A stretch of DNA of 64,000 nt, from assembly GCF_011065405.1 (NCBI RefSeq), contig NZ_CP047056.1, forward strand, positions 1,882,747 to 1,946,746, in the 5' to 3' direction. Positions 46,327-58,530 of the stretch are shown one piece after another (the stretch's first letter is position 1; each line of letters opens with the position of its first letter). The DNA comes from Succinivibrio dextrinosolvens (GTDB lineage Bacteria; Pseudomonadota; Gammaproteobacteria; Enterobacterales; Succinivibrionaceae). The notes beneath the pieces were generated by a model. It worked only from the letters and a program-made list of their open reading frames with translations, had not been told where the DNA came from and did no database searches. The translations under genes and the position numbers were made by a program.

Positions 46327-46971
46327 TCACCAAATCATAATTCTGCTAAAGGTAGCGTTTTTTTTCTCAGCCCCAACAGTTGTCTTATCTGAATGGCCTG
46401 ACAGTAGTACTGTGTTATCAGGCAAAGAAAAAATCTTATTTACGATACTTTTCATTAAATCTTTGGGATTACCTCCAGGAAACTGGTAACTTCCTATATT
46501 TCCTTTGAAAATTGTATCTCCAACAAAAGCTACTCTATCCTTTTCTGAATATAAAATAATTGAGTCAGTCGTATGTCCGGGAGTATATATAACCTGTAAA
46601 GAAAACTCATTATTTTCTTCAAGTCTTAGAATATCTCCATCATGCGTAACTGCATCCACTTTTACAGTAATTGGATAACCGCATTGTGATGAGAGGTTCA
46701 TATAGCCATCAGACAGGTAGCTATATGAATTTTTATGTGCTACTACAGGTACAGAAAGAGCATCTCTTATTTCATTAACTGCACCAATGTGATCAAAGTG
46801 ACCATGGGTCAACAGTATTTTTTCAATAATCCAGCCTTTTCTAACAATCAAATTTAATAACTTATATGACTCAGCGCCAGGATCTATCAAAAATCCATGC
46901 TTTGTACGATCATCGATATAAAAATAGCAGTTTTCTGCAAAATACCCTTTTACTGGAATCGCTACTATCAT
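46327..46971 (-). CDS. MBL-fold metallo-hydrolase
   Basis: This protein of about 214 residues has the metallo-beta-lactamase motif THGHFDHIG, a later TPGHTTDS, VGDTIF and LSGHSD, supplying the two-metal site. It resembles glyoxalase II-like hydrolases. I chose the ATG at 46971, 5 bp after the FrnE-like stop, over a longer form that overlaps it. Confidence 0.88.
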   Translation of the reverse strand: MIVAIPVKGYFAENCYFYIDDRTKHGFLIDPGAESYKLLNLIVRKGWIIEKILLTHGHFDHIGAVNEIRDALSVPVVAHKNSYSYLSDGYMNLSSQCGYPITVKVDAVTHDGDILRLEENNEFSLQVIYTPGHTTDSIILYSEKDRVAFVGDTIFKGNIGSYQFPGGNPKDLMKSIVNKIFSLPDNTVLLSGHSDKTTVGAEKKNATFSRIMIW

Positions 46972-46976
46972 ACTTG

Positions 46977-47684
46977 CTAACCAATTATGCAACCTGTAGG
47001 ACCGCAAGACATACCATGAGTATTTTCATTTTTGGTGTTTTCTTTCTCAAGTGCAGCCAAAATTGTATCTTTCATGTATTCTTCAGACTGAGCTCCGCTA
47101 ATACCGTAACCATTTACATAAAAAAATGGAACAGAGTGAATCCCGTATCTTGATGCTTCTTTCTCATCAAGAATGACTTCATCCTTATATTTATCTGAGT
47201 CAAGGAGCATCTTAACTTCATCCTTGTTAAGTCCACACTCAACGGCAATATTAAGTAATACCTCTTTGTCAGCCAGTTCCTTGTTATCGGTAAAATAAGC
47301 CTTATACAGTTTCTCAATTAGACTGTCAGTTAGTTTCTTATCACCTGTATTCATTGCAAATTTGGTAAGTCTGTGCGCATCCAAGGTATTGGTAAAAAGA
47401 GTAGTCGCATATCTGAAATCTAATCCCTCTCTCATTCCCATTTTTGAAATCTTCTCAATTGTTTCTCCAGCTTCTTCCATGGATATGCCATATTTTTTAG
47501 CGAATCTTGTTTGAGTATCACCTGTAGAGAATTTTTCTGCATAAGGATCAAGCTGAAAAGCCTTCATTTCAAGCTCAAACTGCCTTCCCTTCATTTCAGG
47601 CATATTCGCAATTATTTTCTTCAATCTGGTTTCACCAATGTAGCAATAAGGACAAGCGTAATCAGACCAGTAGGTAATTTTCAT
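46977..47684 (-). CDS. FrnE-like DsbA-family oxidoreductase
   Basis: This protein of about 235 residues has the thioredoxin-type active site YACPYCYIGETRL near residue 11 and FrnE-like HRLTKFA, YFTDNKELADKEVL and GIHSVPFFYVNG. The C-terminus CGPTGC resembles a metal-binding CGPDGC tail. It lacks a signal peptide and is probably cytoplasmic. Start ATG at 47684 has AAAGGAGC upstream. It is divergent from a TetR gene that probably controls it. Confidence 0.87.
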   Translation of the reverse strand: MKITYWSDYACPYCYIGETRLKKIIANMPEMKGRQFELEMKAFQLDPYAEKFSTGDTQTRFAKKYGISMEEAGETIEKISKMGMREGLDFRYATTLFTNTLDAHRLTKFAMNTGDKKLTDSLIEKLYKAYFTDNKELADKEVLLNIAVECGLNKDEVKMLLDSDKYKDEVILDEKEASRYGIHSVPFFYVNGYGISGAQSEEYMKDTILAALEKENTKNENTHGMSCGPTGCIIG

Positions 47685-47700
47685 AAAAGCTCCTTTAAAA

Positions 47701-47756
47701 ATAGAACGTGTTTTATTTATATTTGCAAGTATATAAAACACGTTCTATAATGTCAA
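47701..47756 (-). promoter_or_regulatory. Promoter with 16-bp inverted-repeat operator
   Basis: On the minus strand TTGACA (47756-47751), a 17-bp spacer and TATACT (47733-47728) form a near-consensus promoter. A perfect inverted repeat ATAGAACGTGTTTTAT (47701-47716) / ATAAAACACGTTCTAT (47733-47748) places one arm in the spacer and the other near the start of transcription. It lies between the FrnE-like and TetR genes. Confidence 0.8.
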
Positions 47757-47790
47757 CAATTTGAAATTTTTTTTTATGACAGGGATTAAA

Positions 47791-48402
47791 ATGGCAAGAA
47801 AAAGTGGAAGACCACCAAAGAACGAGATCGGTCATGATTCTCAGCAGAAAATCATAGATGCAGCTGTAAAGCTGATAAAAGAAATAGGTGCAGATAATAT
47901 AACAGTACGAAAAGTTTGTACAGAAGCAGAATCATCCATTGGAACTTTTTATCATTATTTCAGAGATAAAGATGAGTTACTGATGTATTTTATTCAGGAA
48001 TTGCCCTTTAAAAACTGTGAATTAAAAGAAAATTTATCCAATATTTCTGAAAGAATCATTGAACTTTATATGAAGCTTGTAAACCGTTATATGGAGTTGG
48101 GACTGGATTTTATGAAATGCTTCTACACCCCATCAAACTCATCTTTAAAAGCATATATGAGTGAGATTGACGGAAAGTTTTTAGACGGGACTGTAATGTC
48201 TAGATGTGAAGAGGAACTCTCTAAAGCACAGGACGAAGGATATGTAAAAAAAGATCTTGATCCTCACGTAATAACTGCAGATGTTTGCTCCATAGTTAAA
48301 GGATGTATATTTGACTGGTGTCTTACTGACGGAAAAAGCGAACTTAAAGAAAATATACGTAGAATTCTCAATGCTTATTTTCGATATTGCATATGTCTGT
48401 AG
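47791..48402 (+). CDS. TetR family transcriptional regulator
   Basis: This protein of about 203 residues has the TetR DNA-binding domain: QKIIDAAVKLIKEIGADNIT and VCTEAESSIGTFYHYFRDKD. I chose the ATG at 47791, preceded by AGGG; upstream alternatives lack a ribosome site. It probably represses the divergent FrnE-like/MBL operon and itself through the 47701-47748 palindrome. Confidence 0.88.
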   Translation: MARKSGRPPKNEIGHDSQQKIIDAAVKLIKEIGADNITVRKVCTEAESSIGTFYHYFRDKDELLMYFIQELPFKNCELKENLSNISERIIELYMKLVNRYMELGLDFMKCFYTPSNSSLKAYMSEIDGKFLDGTVMSRCEEELSKAQDEGYVKKDLDPHVITADVCSIVKGCIFDWCLTDGKSELKENIRRILNAYFRYCICL

Positions 48403-48739
48403 TTGTACGTAAAAAAAATTAACAGCTTCATATTTCATTATTGCTGATTTTGTCTGATGTACTTAGAATGTTCACGAATTTTTTAACAGTATGTTTTTGA
48501 AGATATTTTGAGACAGGATTTGCATCAAAAAAAATGTAAATCAAATATTTTGTCTACAGAGGACTGAAAAGTGACTTCTGAATGGTGAATACTAAGAATC
48601 TGCTATACAGCACAAGTAACTCAGTCTATTAACACTAGTTACCCAAAAGATACCTGAAATTCTTTCTAGCTGTGAGGTCAAAAAAACATAAATTTGGTAT
48701 CAGACTTGAAGAAAAAAGTAGTCTTGTAGCGATATCGTA
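48403..48739. other. Non-coding stretch before AAA/nuclease remnant
   Basis: No gene is visible. A short patch near 48640-48665 (CAAAAGATACC) is shared, inverted, with the hairpin region near 39663-39673, but this is too short to interpret. Confidence 0.35.
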
Positions 48740-49095
48740 CTAGTGTTTTTTACAATAAACACAGTCAGATCCAGCAAAACCATTAAGAATGGCTTTGACA
48801 TTCCTACCTTTAAAGTCCAGAGCGTTTTTTTGCTTTAAAACCTGCTCTTTGGTATCCTGAATTGCGTTCTTTAAGGAGCTTTCACTACTCTTATCTGAAT
48901 CTTCTGTTTTGGTAAGATATTCAAGCTCAATAAGATAGATGCACTCAGTGCCTGTGCCTTTGTTTACAGTTACTACTAGATCTGCAAATTTCTCTCCATC
49001 TCCTAAGATCCTCAGAGACTTCTGCAGTCTTAACTCAAAATCATCCTTGCAAGCTCTTCAAGTTTGGCATAAAGAACCAGATTTAAATCCATTTC
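48740..49095 (-). pseudogene. C-terminal remnant of an AAA-ATPase/PD-(D/E)XK protein, copy 3
   Basis: Read on the minus strand this matches the end of the gene at 27142-28920: MDLNLVLYAKLEELA, GEKFADLVVTVNKG, CIYLIELEYL, SSLKNAIQDTKEQ, LDFKGRNVKAI and GSDCVYCKKH. It contains stops and a frameshift near 49030-49055. The nuclease ExK motif has become ELEYL, losing the catalytic Lys. The ATPase domain is gone. It abuts the LysE-family gene. Confidence 0.8.
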
Positions 49096-49101
49096 AACTG
49101 C

Positions 49102-49713
49102 TTACAAAAGATAGAAGAATGACTTCACAAGATTTAAACCGTAAATAATTATAACCACACCGCAGATCCTGTTGATAACAGTCAGAACACCTGCATTAAT
49201 TCTGCAGCTGAACAGAGAGATAAGGAAAATAAGCCCTAAAAACCATAGAAAAGATGCGGAGATAATGCCAGACATAAATGGCAGAGCCTGATTGGAAAGC
49301 AGAGTTACATGAAAAGCCCCCAGCATCATAGTGCCATCAATAATTGCCTGAGGATTACACCAGGTTACAAAACATGCTGAGGAGATAGTTCTTCTGATAG
49401 GCATTCTTTCTGAGGCTTTTTTAATCTCACCAGCCTTACTCTTAACCAGTCCAAGACCTATTTTGATAAGTACGATGCTACCTATGAGAAGTATTCCCAG
49501 TTTAATAAAATCATATTTCTCCATTAAACTGCCAATACCATAGAAACAGGAGGCTGATAAGGTAATATCAAAAAAAGCCACAATGATTGCGGTAAAAAAA
49601 GCTCTTCGTCTGGAATCATTCAATGCGGAATTAATCACGAACAGATTCTGCATACCAATTGGAGCAAGGTATGCAAGTCCCATAGTAAGTCCCTGCAGAT
49701 AATAAGTGTACAT
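49102..49713 (-). CDS. LysE/ArgO-family amino acid exporter
   Basis: This 203-residue protein has about six membrane segments and the LysE-family start LAYLAPIGMQNLFVINSAL, plus TWCNPQAIIDGTMMLGAF. Family members export basic amino acids such as lysine or arginine. It is divergent from a MocR-type regulator, which probably controls it. Confidence 0.88.
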   Translation of the reverse strand: MYTYYLQGLTMGLAYLAPIGMQNLFVINSALNDSRRRAFFTAIIVAFFDITLSASCFYGIGSLMEKYDFIKLGILLIGSIVLIKIGLGLVKSKAGEIKKASERMPIRRTISSACFVTWCNPQAIIDGTMMLGAFHVTLLSNQALPFMSGIISASFLWFLGLIFLISLFSCRINAGVLTVINRICGVVIIIYGLNLVKSFFYLL

Positions 49714-49721
49714 TGAATTAT

Positions 49722-49735
49722 ACCAACCAAATTAA
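49722..49735 (+). promoter_or_regulatory. MocR-type direct repeat, site 1
   Basis: ACCAACCAAATTAA lies next to the LysE-type start. The same motif recurs in the same orientation at 49831 and 49854. Direct repeats are typical of MocR/PdxR regulators. Confidence 0.6.
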
Positions 49736-49830
49736 CTATACTAAAAACACAAAAAACAATCTAAAAAGGCTTTAATTCCTTTATTTAACTTTAATTTTAG
49801 AGTTATTATATTTTTGATTATTTTTTTGTA

Positions 49831-49867
49831 ACCAACCAAATTATTACTTTTATACCAACCAAGTTAA
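49831..49867 (+). promoter_or_regulatory. MocR-type direct repeats, sites 2 and 3
   Basis: ACCAACCAAATTA (49831) and ACCAACCAAGTTA (49854) are spaced 23 bp apart, about two helical turns, and end just before the regulator's ATG. Autoregulation is likely. The match to site 1 is 13 of 13 and 12 of 13. Confidence 0.65.
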
Positions 49868-49872
49868 AAAAA

Positions 49873-51339
49873 ATGAAAAACTGCATCGAAATAAGCTGGA
49901 AGCCTGATAAAAACTCAGGAATTCCTGCATATCAGCAAATCATTGATTTTTTTCTATCCTCAGTAAGTTCAGGCGCTTTTGCAGTTGGTATGAGACTGCC
50001 CTCCCAGAGAAAGCTCTCAGAACTCTTTGAGGTCAACCGTTCTACAGTCAGCACCGCTATTGCAGAACTGTCATCCTACGGAATTATTAAAGGAAGCTAT
50101 GGAGCAGGTACAGAAATAGCCAGTAACACCTGGTCAGTACTGTTAAAGAGTAATCAGAACTGGTCAAAGCATGTACTCTCCGGAAATTTTAAAGAAAACA
50201 TCTCAACGCTTCAGGTTATAAACCATCTTGAGTTTGATAAAGATCTGTTGAGACTGGGTACAGGTGAGATCGACCACAGACTTTTTCCTGTGGAACTGTG
50301 GCAGAAAGCTCTTAATAACGTCGGTAATAAGGTCACATCTCTAGGGTATTTAGAACCATTAGGTCTTTATGAACTTCGCTGTGAAATTGCAAAGCATCTT
50401 AATAAGATAGGAATCTGCACCACTCCGGAATGTATTCTAATTACCTCAGGCTCACTACAGGCTCTACAGCTGATCTCGGTATGTCTTTTAAAAAGCGGTT
50501 CTAAGGTTTTTGTAGAAGCGCCTTCATATCTTAAATCACTGCAGGTCTTCGAATCAGCAGGACTTGAGCTTACAGGTATATCCATGGACTCTGACGGAAT
50601 GGAATACTGGAAAATTCTTCCGCATCTAAGACATACTGGTGAGGATAACTCCTCTGTAGTCTATACAATCCCAACCAATCATAATCCTACCGGAATATGC
50701 ATGAGTGAAAAGAGAAGACAGGAGTTTCTGGAATTCTGTATAACCCATAGAATTCCCGTAATTGAGGATGGAGCATATCAGGAATTAAGCTTTACTAAAG
50801 ACTATTCCCCTATCAGAACGCTGGATCACAATGGCATGGTAATCTATCTTGGTACCGCCTCTAAAACCTTATCTCCTGGCCTTAGAATCGGATGGCTGGT
50901 GGCCCCAGAGGCTGTAGTCAAAAGATTAGGTGATGCAAAAATGCAGATGGACTATGGAGCCAGCTCTGTATCTCAATACATCTTTCTGGAGTTTCTTAAG
51001 ACAGGAATGTATGAGAGTTATCTTTGTAAGCTGAAGAATATACTCAAACAGCGTCTTGATAATGCAATGAGAATTCTTGAAGAACATTTTCAATCTATTG
51101 CAGAATGGACACGTCCTAAGGGAGGCTTTTATATATGGCTTACTTTCAGACAACCTGTAAAAACAGATCTGCTGTTCAATGAAGCTATCAAAGCAGGAAT
51201 ACTTTTAAATCCTGGCGATATATATGATTTTAAGGCAAACAATTCAATCAGACTTTCTTATGCCTATATTACAGAAGATGAATTCAAGAAAGGTGCAATG
51301 ATACTGAAAGAGCTGATTTTTAAACAGGTTGCCAAGTAA
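49873..51339 (+). CDS. MocR-family regulator (GntR helix-turn-helix plus aminotransferase domain)
   Basis: This 488-residue protein has a GntR winged helix (about residues 10-80; PAYQQIIDFFLSSVSSGAF and MRLPSQRKLSELFEVNRSTV) followed by a fold-type I aminotransferase domain. The PLP-binding Lys is in LGTASKTLSPGLRIGWLV, with the NHNPTG motif as TIPTNHNPTGICM. MocR proteins sense PLP or amino acids. Its divergent partner is the LysE-type exporter. Confidence 0.92.
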   Translation: MKNCIEISWKPDKNSGIPAYQQIIDFFLSSVSSGAFAVGMRLPSQRKLSELFEVNRSTVSTAIAELSSYGIIKGSYGAGTEIASNTWSVLLKSNQNWSKHVLSGNFKENISTLQVINHLEFDKDLLRLGTGEIDHRLFPVELWQKALNNVGNKVTSLGYLEPLGLYELRCEIAKHLNKIGICTTPECILITSGSLQALQLISVCLLKSGSKVFVEAPSYLKSLQVFESAGLELTGISMDSDGMEYWKILPHLRHTGEDNSSVVYTIPTNHNPTGICMSEKRRQEFLEFCITHRIPVIEDGAYQELSFTKDYSPIRTLDHNGMVIYLGTASKTLSPGLRIGWLVAPEAVVKRLGDAKMQMDYGASSVSQYIFLEFLKTGMYESYLCKLKNILKQRLDNAMRILEEHFQSIAEWTRPKGGFYIWLTFRQPVKTDLLFNEAIKAGILLNPGDIYDFKANNSIRLSYAYITEDEFKKGAMILKELIFKQVAK

Positions 51340-51342
51340 CAG

Positions 51343-51365
51343 AAAACCCTCACAAGGAGGGTTTT
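51343..51365. terminator. Bidirectional intrinsic terminator
   Basis: AAAACCCTC-ACAAG-GAGGGTTTT is a perfect stem with A and T tails, lying between the convergent MocR gene and atpC. It can terminate both transcripts. Confidence 0.85.
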
Positions 51366-51388
51366 CAAAAGGTATATTCAAATTGAAA

Positions 51389-51817
51389 TTATCTGCGACG
51401 ATTCTTTGCAATCTCAACAACCTTGATTCGAGCCATAGCATCTGCAAGCTTAGATAATGCATGAGCATAGTCAGTATCACCTGAACCATGACGGTTAAGC
51501 TCATCCTTAGCAGCTTTGATAGCCTCCTGTGCTTTAGATTCATCGATATCATCAGCACGCAGAGCTGTATCAGCCAGGATGGTTACATTATCAGGCTGAA
51601 CTTCCAGAATACCACCAGCCAGATATATCTGATCCTCTTTACCGTTGCTGTCAACGATGGAGACCATACCTGTCTTGATGGTTGTTAATAAAGGAGTATG
51701 ACCGTATCTAACGCCAAGCTCACCTTCTGAACCTGTAACACGTATTGACTGTACAAGTCCTGAATACAATGAACTAATGCCACTAATCACGTTCAGATGG
51801 AATGATATTGACTCCAT
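51389..51817 (-). CDS. atpC: ATP synthase F1 epsilon subunit
   Basis: This 142-residue protein has the epsilon beta-sandwich start [34 protein letters not shown] and the C-terminal helical hairpin. It links the central stalk and inhibits ATP hydrolysis. It is the last gene of the atp operon. Confidence 0.95.
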   Translation of the reverse strand: MESISFHLNVISGISSLYSGLVQSIRVTGSEGELGVRYGHTPLLTTIKTGMVSIVDSNGKEDQIYLAGGILEVQPDNVTILADTALRADDIDESKAQEAIKAAKDELNRHGSGDTDYAHALSKLADAMARIKVVEIAKNRRR

Positions 51818-51831
51818 TTTCCACCCCTCTA

Positions 51832-53259
<1,428 letters not shown>

Positions 53260-53266
53260 TTAATTT

Positions 53267-54130
53267 TTAAACCGCTGATGCACCAGATACGATGTCATTT
53301 AGCTCCATCGTAATACCTGCCTGTCTTGCCTTGTTATACTCAAGCTGTAAATCACTTACCAGAGTCTCTGCATTATCGGTTGCAGCTTTCATAGCAACCA
53401 TTCGTGCAGCCTGCTCTGATGCAAGGTTCTCTAAAACAGCCTGATAAACCATCTGCATTACATAACGGTCAAGTACGACCTTTAAAATTGCCTCTGGTTC
53501 TGGCTCATACAAATAATCCCAGTGATGCTTCTTTGCCACCTGATCCTCTGAAGGAACCAGAGGCAGAAGCTGAATACATTCAGGGATCTGAACCATAGTA
53601 TTCTTAAAGACATTGTTTGCTATATAAATGGCATCGATTTCACCATTCATATAGGCATTAGTCATAACCTTGATAGCACCAACAAGTTTTTCTGGCTGAG
53701 GGTTGTCACCAAATCCAGAATGTGAAGCAAGCACTTCAAAGCCGTCTCTATTGAAGTAAGCACCGGCCTTGGTTCCAAGCAGAGCAAGCTTAACGTTAAC
53801 ATTCTTTTCCTTGAATTCATTCATCTTCTGAATAACCTTACGGAAAAGGTTAATATTAAGACCGCCACACAGACCACGGTCAGTGGATACGATAATAAAG
53901 CCTACATTCTTTACAGGTCTCTCTTCCATGAATGGATGATGGAACTCAGAATGTGAAGCGGCAATATGACCAATAATGTCGTAAAGACCTTTTGAATAAG
54001 GGCGAGACTGGCTCATTTTTTCCTGAGCCTTGCGCATCTTAGAGGCGGCTACCATCTGCATAGCACTAGTTATCTTCTGTGTATTCTGCACAGAAGCTAT
54101 CTTAGTACGTATTTCCTTTGCACCTGCCAT
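53267..54130 (-). CDS. atpG: ATP synthase F1 gamma subunit
   Basis: This 287-residue central stalk protein has the N-terminal helix [35 protein letters not shown] and the C-terminal [20 protein letters not shown]. It transmits rotation from the c-ring to the beta subunits. Confidence 0.98.
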   Translation of the reverse strand: MAGAKEIRTKIASVQNTQKITSAMQMVAASKMRKAQEKMSQSRPYSKGLYDIIGHIAASHSEFHHPFMEERPVKNVGFIIVSTDRGLCGGLNINLFRKVIQKMNEFKEKNVNVKLALLGTKAGAYFNRDGFEVLASHSGFGDNPQPEKLVGAIKVMTNAYMNGEIDAIYIANNVFKNTMVQIPECIQLLPLVPSEDQVAKKHHWDYLYEPEPEAILKVVLDRYVMQMVYQAVLENLASEQAARMVAMKAATDNAETLVSDLQLEYNKARQAGITMELNDIVSGASAV

Positions 54131-54140
54131 TTAAGAGCTC

Positions 54141-55682
54141 CTAGAAAGTCTGAGTTGATTTAAAGTCTTTGATTAAATCAGACAGCTTATTGGCAATGTC
54201 ATCTGAATAATCAGGCTTTGCATCAATATCCTTAATCAATGAATCATATTTTGAATGAGCAAACTCTAGAAGAGCCTTTTCAAAGGTTAGAACATTTGAC
54301 AGTTCAACATCTTCCAGGAATCCTCTTTCAGCAGCAAAAATTACAAGAGCCTGCTCTGCTACGGTTAGTGGAGCATACTGATTCTGCTTCATTAACTCTG
54401 TAACCTTCTGTCCGTGATCCAGCTGCTTACGGGTTGCATCATCAAGGTCTGATGAGAACTGAGCGAAAGCTGCAAGCTCACGATACTGAGCCAGAGCGGT
54501 ACGAATACCACCTGATAATTTCTTCATAATCTTGGTCTGTGCAGAACCACCCACACGTGAAACTGAAATACCAGGATCTACAGCAGGTCTGATACCAGAG
54601 TTGAATAAGCTGGTAGTCAAGAAAATCTGACCGTCTGTAATAGAAATTACGTTGGTAGGAATAAATGCAGAAACGTCACCGGCCTGGGTTTCAATAATTG
54701 GAAGAGCGGTTAGAGAACCAGTCTTACCAACAATCTTACCGCCTGACATTTTCTCCAGATACTCAGCGTTAACACGTGAAGCACGCTCTAACAGACGTGA
54801 GTGCAGGTAGAAAACGTCACCAGGGAAAGCTTCACGCCCTGGAGGACGACGTAACAGCAAAGAAATCTGACGATATGCAACAGCATGCTTTGACAAATCA
54901 TCATAGATAATCAGGGCATCTTCACCTTTATCCATGAAGAACTCACCCATAGCACAGCCTGCATATGGAGCAATATACTGCAGAGCTGCAGTATCAGAAG
55001 CAGATGCAACCACAACGATAGTGTTGGATAGAGCACCTTCTTCGTCCAGCTTTCTTACTACTGAAGCAATAGTAGAAGCCTTCTGTCCGATTGCAACATA
55101 AATACAACGAACGCCATATTTAACCTGATTGATAATGGTATCAATCGCTAAGGCAGTTTTACCTGTCTGACGGTCTCCAATGATAAGCTCACGCTGACCA
55201 CGTCCGATAGGAACCATTGAGTCAACAGCTTTATAACCTGTCTGAATAGGCTGAGAAACGCTCTGACGTGCAATAACACCTGGAGCGATCTTTTCTACAG
55301 GATAATAGGTATTGCAGTTAACAGGTCCCTTACCATCAATTGGAGCACCTAGAGAGTTAACAACTCTTCCAAGCAATTCATTTCCAACAGGAACTTCAAG
55401 AATACGACCAGTACTGTGTACTGTCATTCCTTCTGAAAGTTCACCGTATGGTCCTAAAACAATAGCACCAACAGAATCACGCTCTAAGTTCAAAGCCAGA
55501 CCGTATAGGTCACCGCCGAACTCAAGCATTTCTCCCTGCATAACGTTGGACAGACCGTGAATTCTTACGATACCGTCGTTAACAGAAACGATAGTACCCT
55601 CATCGCGAGCTTCTGTCACAACTTTAAATTGCTGGATCCTTTGTTTGATTAAATCAGCAATTTCAGTCGAATTAAGTTGCAT
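54141..55682 (-). CDS. atpA: ATP synthase F1 alpha subunit
   Basis: This 513-residue subunit has P-loop [15 protein letters not shown] and the conserved [20 protein letters not shown] and [14 protein letters not shown]. It alternates with beta in the F1 hexamer. The length equals that of E. coli AtpA. Confidence 0.98.
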   Translation of the reverse strand: MQLNSTEIADLIKQRIQQFKVVTEARDEGTIVSVNDGIVRIHGLSNVMQGEMLEFGGDLYGLALNLERDSVGAIVLGPYGELSEGMTVHSTGRILEVPVGNELLGRVVNSLGAPIDGKGPVNCNTYYPVEKIAPGVIARQSVSQPIQTGYKAVDSMVPIGRGQRELIIGDRQTGKTALAIDTIINQVKYGVRCIYVAIGQKASTIASVVRKLDEEGALSNTIVVVASASDTAALQYIAPYAGCAMGEFFMDKGEDALIIYDDLSKHAVAYRQISLLLRRPPGREAFPGDVFYLHSRLLERASRVNAEYLEKMSGGKIVGKTGSLTALPIIETQAGDVSAFIPTNVISITDGQIFLTTSLFNSGIRPAVDPGISVSRVGGSAQTKIMKKLSGGIRTALAQYRELAAFAQFSSDLDDATRKQLDHGQKVTELMKQNQYAPLTVAEQALVIFAAERGFLEDVELSNVLTFEKALLEFAHSKYDSLIKDIDAKPDYSDDIANKLSDLIKDFKSTQTF

Positions 55683-55697
55683 TATTTATCCTCTTTC

Positions 55698-56234
55698 TTA
55701 TCTGAGGGTTGAAGACAGGTTCTTTAAACTTGTCCTTACACTAGCATCGATAACCTTGTCACCAACCTTAAGTACAGCACCACCGATAAGGTCTTTATCG
55801 ATAATCTGTTCAATGGTTACGGTACAATCGTATTTCTTTGCCAGTTTATCCTTTATCAGTTTTATTTCGCTTTCTGCAAAAGCTCTTGCGGATATAAGCT
55901 GAGCGGAAATACATTTATCGTGTTTCTGTCTCAATCTTATGAATTCCTCATAGATATCAGGAAGAACCTCGAAGCGATTGTTTTCACCAATAATCTTGAC
56001 GAAATTCTCACCATGTTCATCTATGAGATTGGCAGGCTTTAACAGCGAAATAAGACTGTCGGCTGCGGCAGATGAATTAGCAGCAAGTTTTAAATGATCT
56101 CTAAAGTAATCATTTTTATAAGCTTCAGACAGAGCCTGAAGCATACACTGCCACTCATCAAGTTTTTTCTCATCAACAGCGAAAGAAAAAGCAGCTTCAG
56201 CGTAAGGTCTTGCAACAGTCAAATTTTCAGCCAT
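55698..56234 (-). CDS. atpH: ATP synthase F1 delta subunit
   Basis: This 178-residue protein starts VARPYAEAAFSFAVDEKK and ends with IDKDLIGGAVLKVGDKVIDA, both delta (OSCP) hallmarks. It joins the peripheral stalk to F1. Confidence 0.95.
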   Translation of the reverse strand: MAENLTVARPYAEAAFSFAVDEKKLDEWQCMLQALSEAYKNDYFRDHLKLAANSSAAADSLISLLKPANLIDEHGENFVKIIGENNRFEVLPDIYEEFIRLRQKHDKCISAQLISARAFAESEIKLIKDKLAKKYDCTVTIEQIIDKDLIGGAVLKVGDKVIDASVRTSLKNLSSTLR

Positions 56235-56251
56235 TACATTACCTCTTTACT

Positions 56252-56722
56252 CTATAGCGAATCAGCTATCTTCTTTAACATTGCCTCATCTGATTTCTCA
56301 TCAATCTTTTCATTGATGATCTTCTCAGCACCAGCAATAGCCAAAGAAATAACTTCAGATCTTAAATCTTCGCGAGCTTTATTCTTCTCTGATTCAATCT
56401 CACTCTGAGCTAAATCAAGAATCTTTTTACGCTCTTCCTGAGCTTCTACTGAAGCCTTGTCGATAATCTGAGATCTGGTCTTATTTGCTTCTTCAATAAT
56501 TTTCTGAGCTTCTGCCTTGGCAGAACGAACAGTTTCCGCTGCATCTTCTTTAGCTAGCTCTAAGCTTTTTTTAGCTTTTTCAGCAGCAGTCAAGCCGTCA
56601 GCAATTTCTTTCTGTCTCTTCTCAATTGCATTTAACAGAGGAGGCCATACATATTTCATGCACAGCACGGCAAAGATAAGAAACGCTACCGCCTGACCTA
56701 CGAAAGTTGCATTAATTTCCAA
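56252..56722 (-). CDS. atpF: ATP synthase Fo b subunit
   Basis: This 156-residue peripheral stalk protein starts [20 protein letters not shown] with one membrane helix and continues as a long charged coiled-coil rich in Ala, Glu and Lys. The length equals that of E. coli AtpF. Confidence 0.96.
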   Translation of the reverse strand: MEINATFVGQAVAFLIFAVLCMKYVWPPLLNAIEKRQKEIADGLTAAEKAKKSLELAKEDAAETVRSAKAEAQKIIEEANKTRSQIIDKASVEAQEERKKILDLAQSEIESEKNKAREDLRSEVISLAIAGAEKIINEKIDEKSDEAMLKKIADSL

Positions 56723-56753
56723 TCTAGATACCTCTAAATTTGGTTAGTCCTAA

Positions 56754-58003
<1,250 letters not shown>

Positions 58004-58096
58004 CTAATTTAATGACTTAGCTCGATAACAACGTAAAAAAATACGACTATTTACTTTTTTTGTCAAAAGCAAAAATTCATATTTTGTATGGAGTTA

Positions 58097-58489
58097 TTAG
58101 GGTAAATTATCGTTTAGCCCATTCTTAAAATAAATGATAAACCGCAAAATAACCATATAACTGAAAGTTAAAATTATCATTTTGTTATTTAAATCAAATA
58201 TTTTAAAACTCAAAGTAAGCAGTAGTATCAAAACTGCGAACTTTAGAATAAAGGCATATATAAGCTCATAAACCACATATCCAGGAGAAATGAGTTTATT
58301 GGAAGAATTTCTATTTGCGAGATAAAAATAGATGAATATTATTATAGAAAAAATGACAAAACCATCTAATACAGAAGCAAAATTAATTAGATAATTTTTA
58401 TCGAAAAAATATGAGTAAACTGTACAAAATAATGCACACAGCAAAAAGTTTATTAAATAAATTTTTATACTTTTTTTATCAATGTGCAT
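58097..58489 (-). CDS. atpI: ATP synthase subunit I (AtpI)
   Basis: This 130-residue very hydrophobic protein has four predicted membrane helices. It lies between parB and atpB, the place of AtpI, which assists c-ring assembly or Mg2+ supply. The sequence is divergent and the call rests mainly on position, size and topology. Confidence 0.75.
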   Translation of the reverse strand: MHIDKKSIKIYLINFLLCALFCTVYSYFFDKNYLINFASVLDGFVIFSIIIFIYFYLANRNSSNKLISPGYVVYELIYAFILKFAVLILLLTLSFKIFDLNNKMIILTFSYMVILRFIIYFKNGLNDNLP

Positions 58490-58530
58490 TATAAAAACCT
58501 AATTCGAAATCACAAAGAATTGAATTATTT

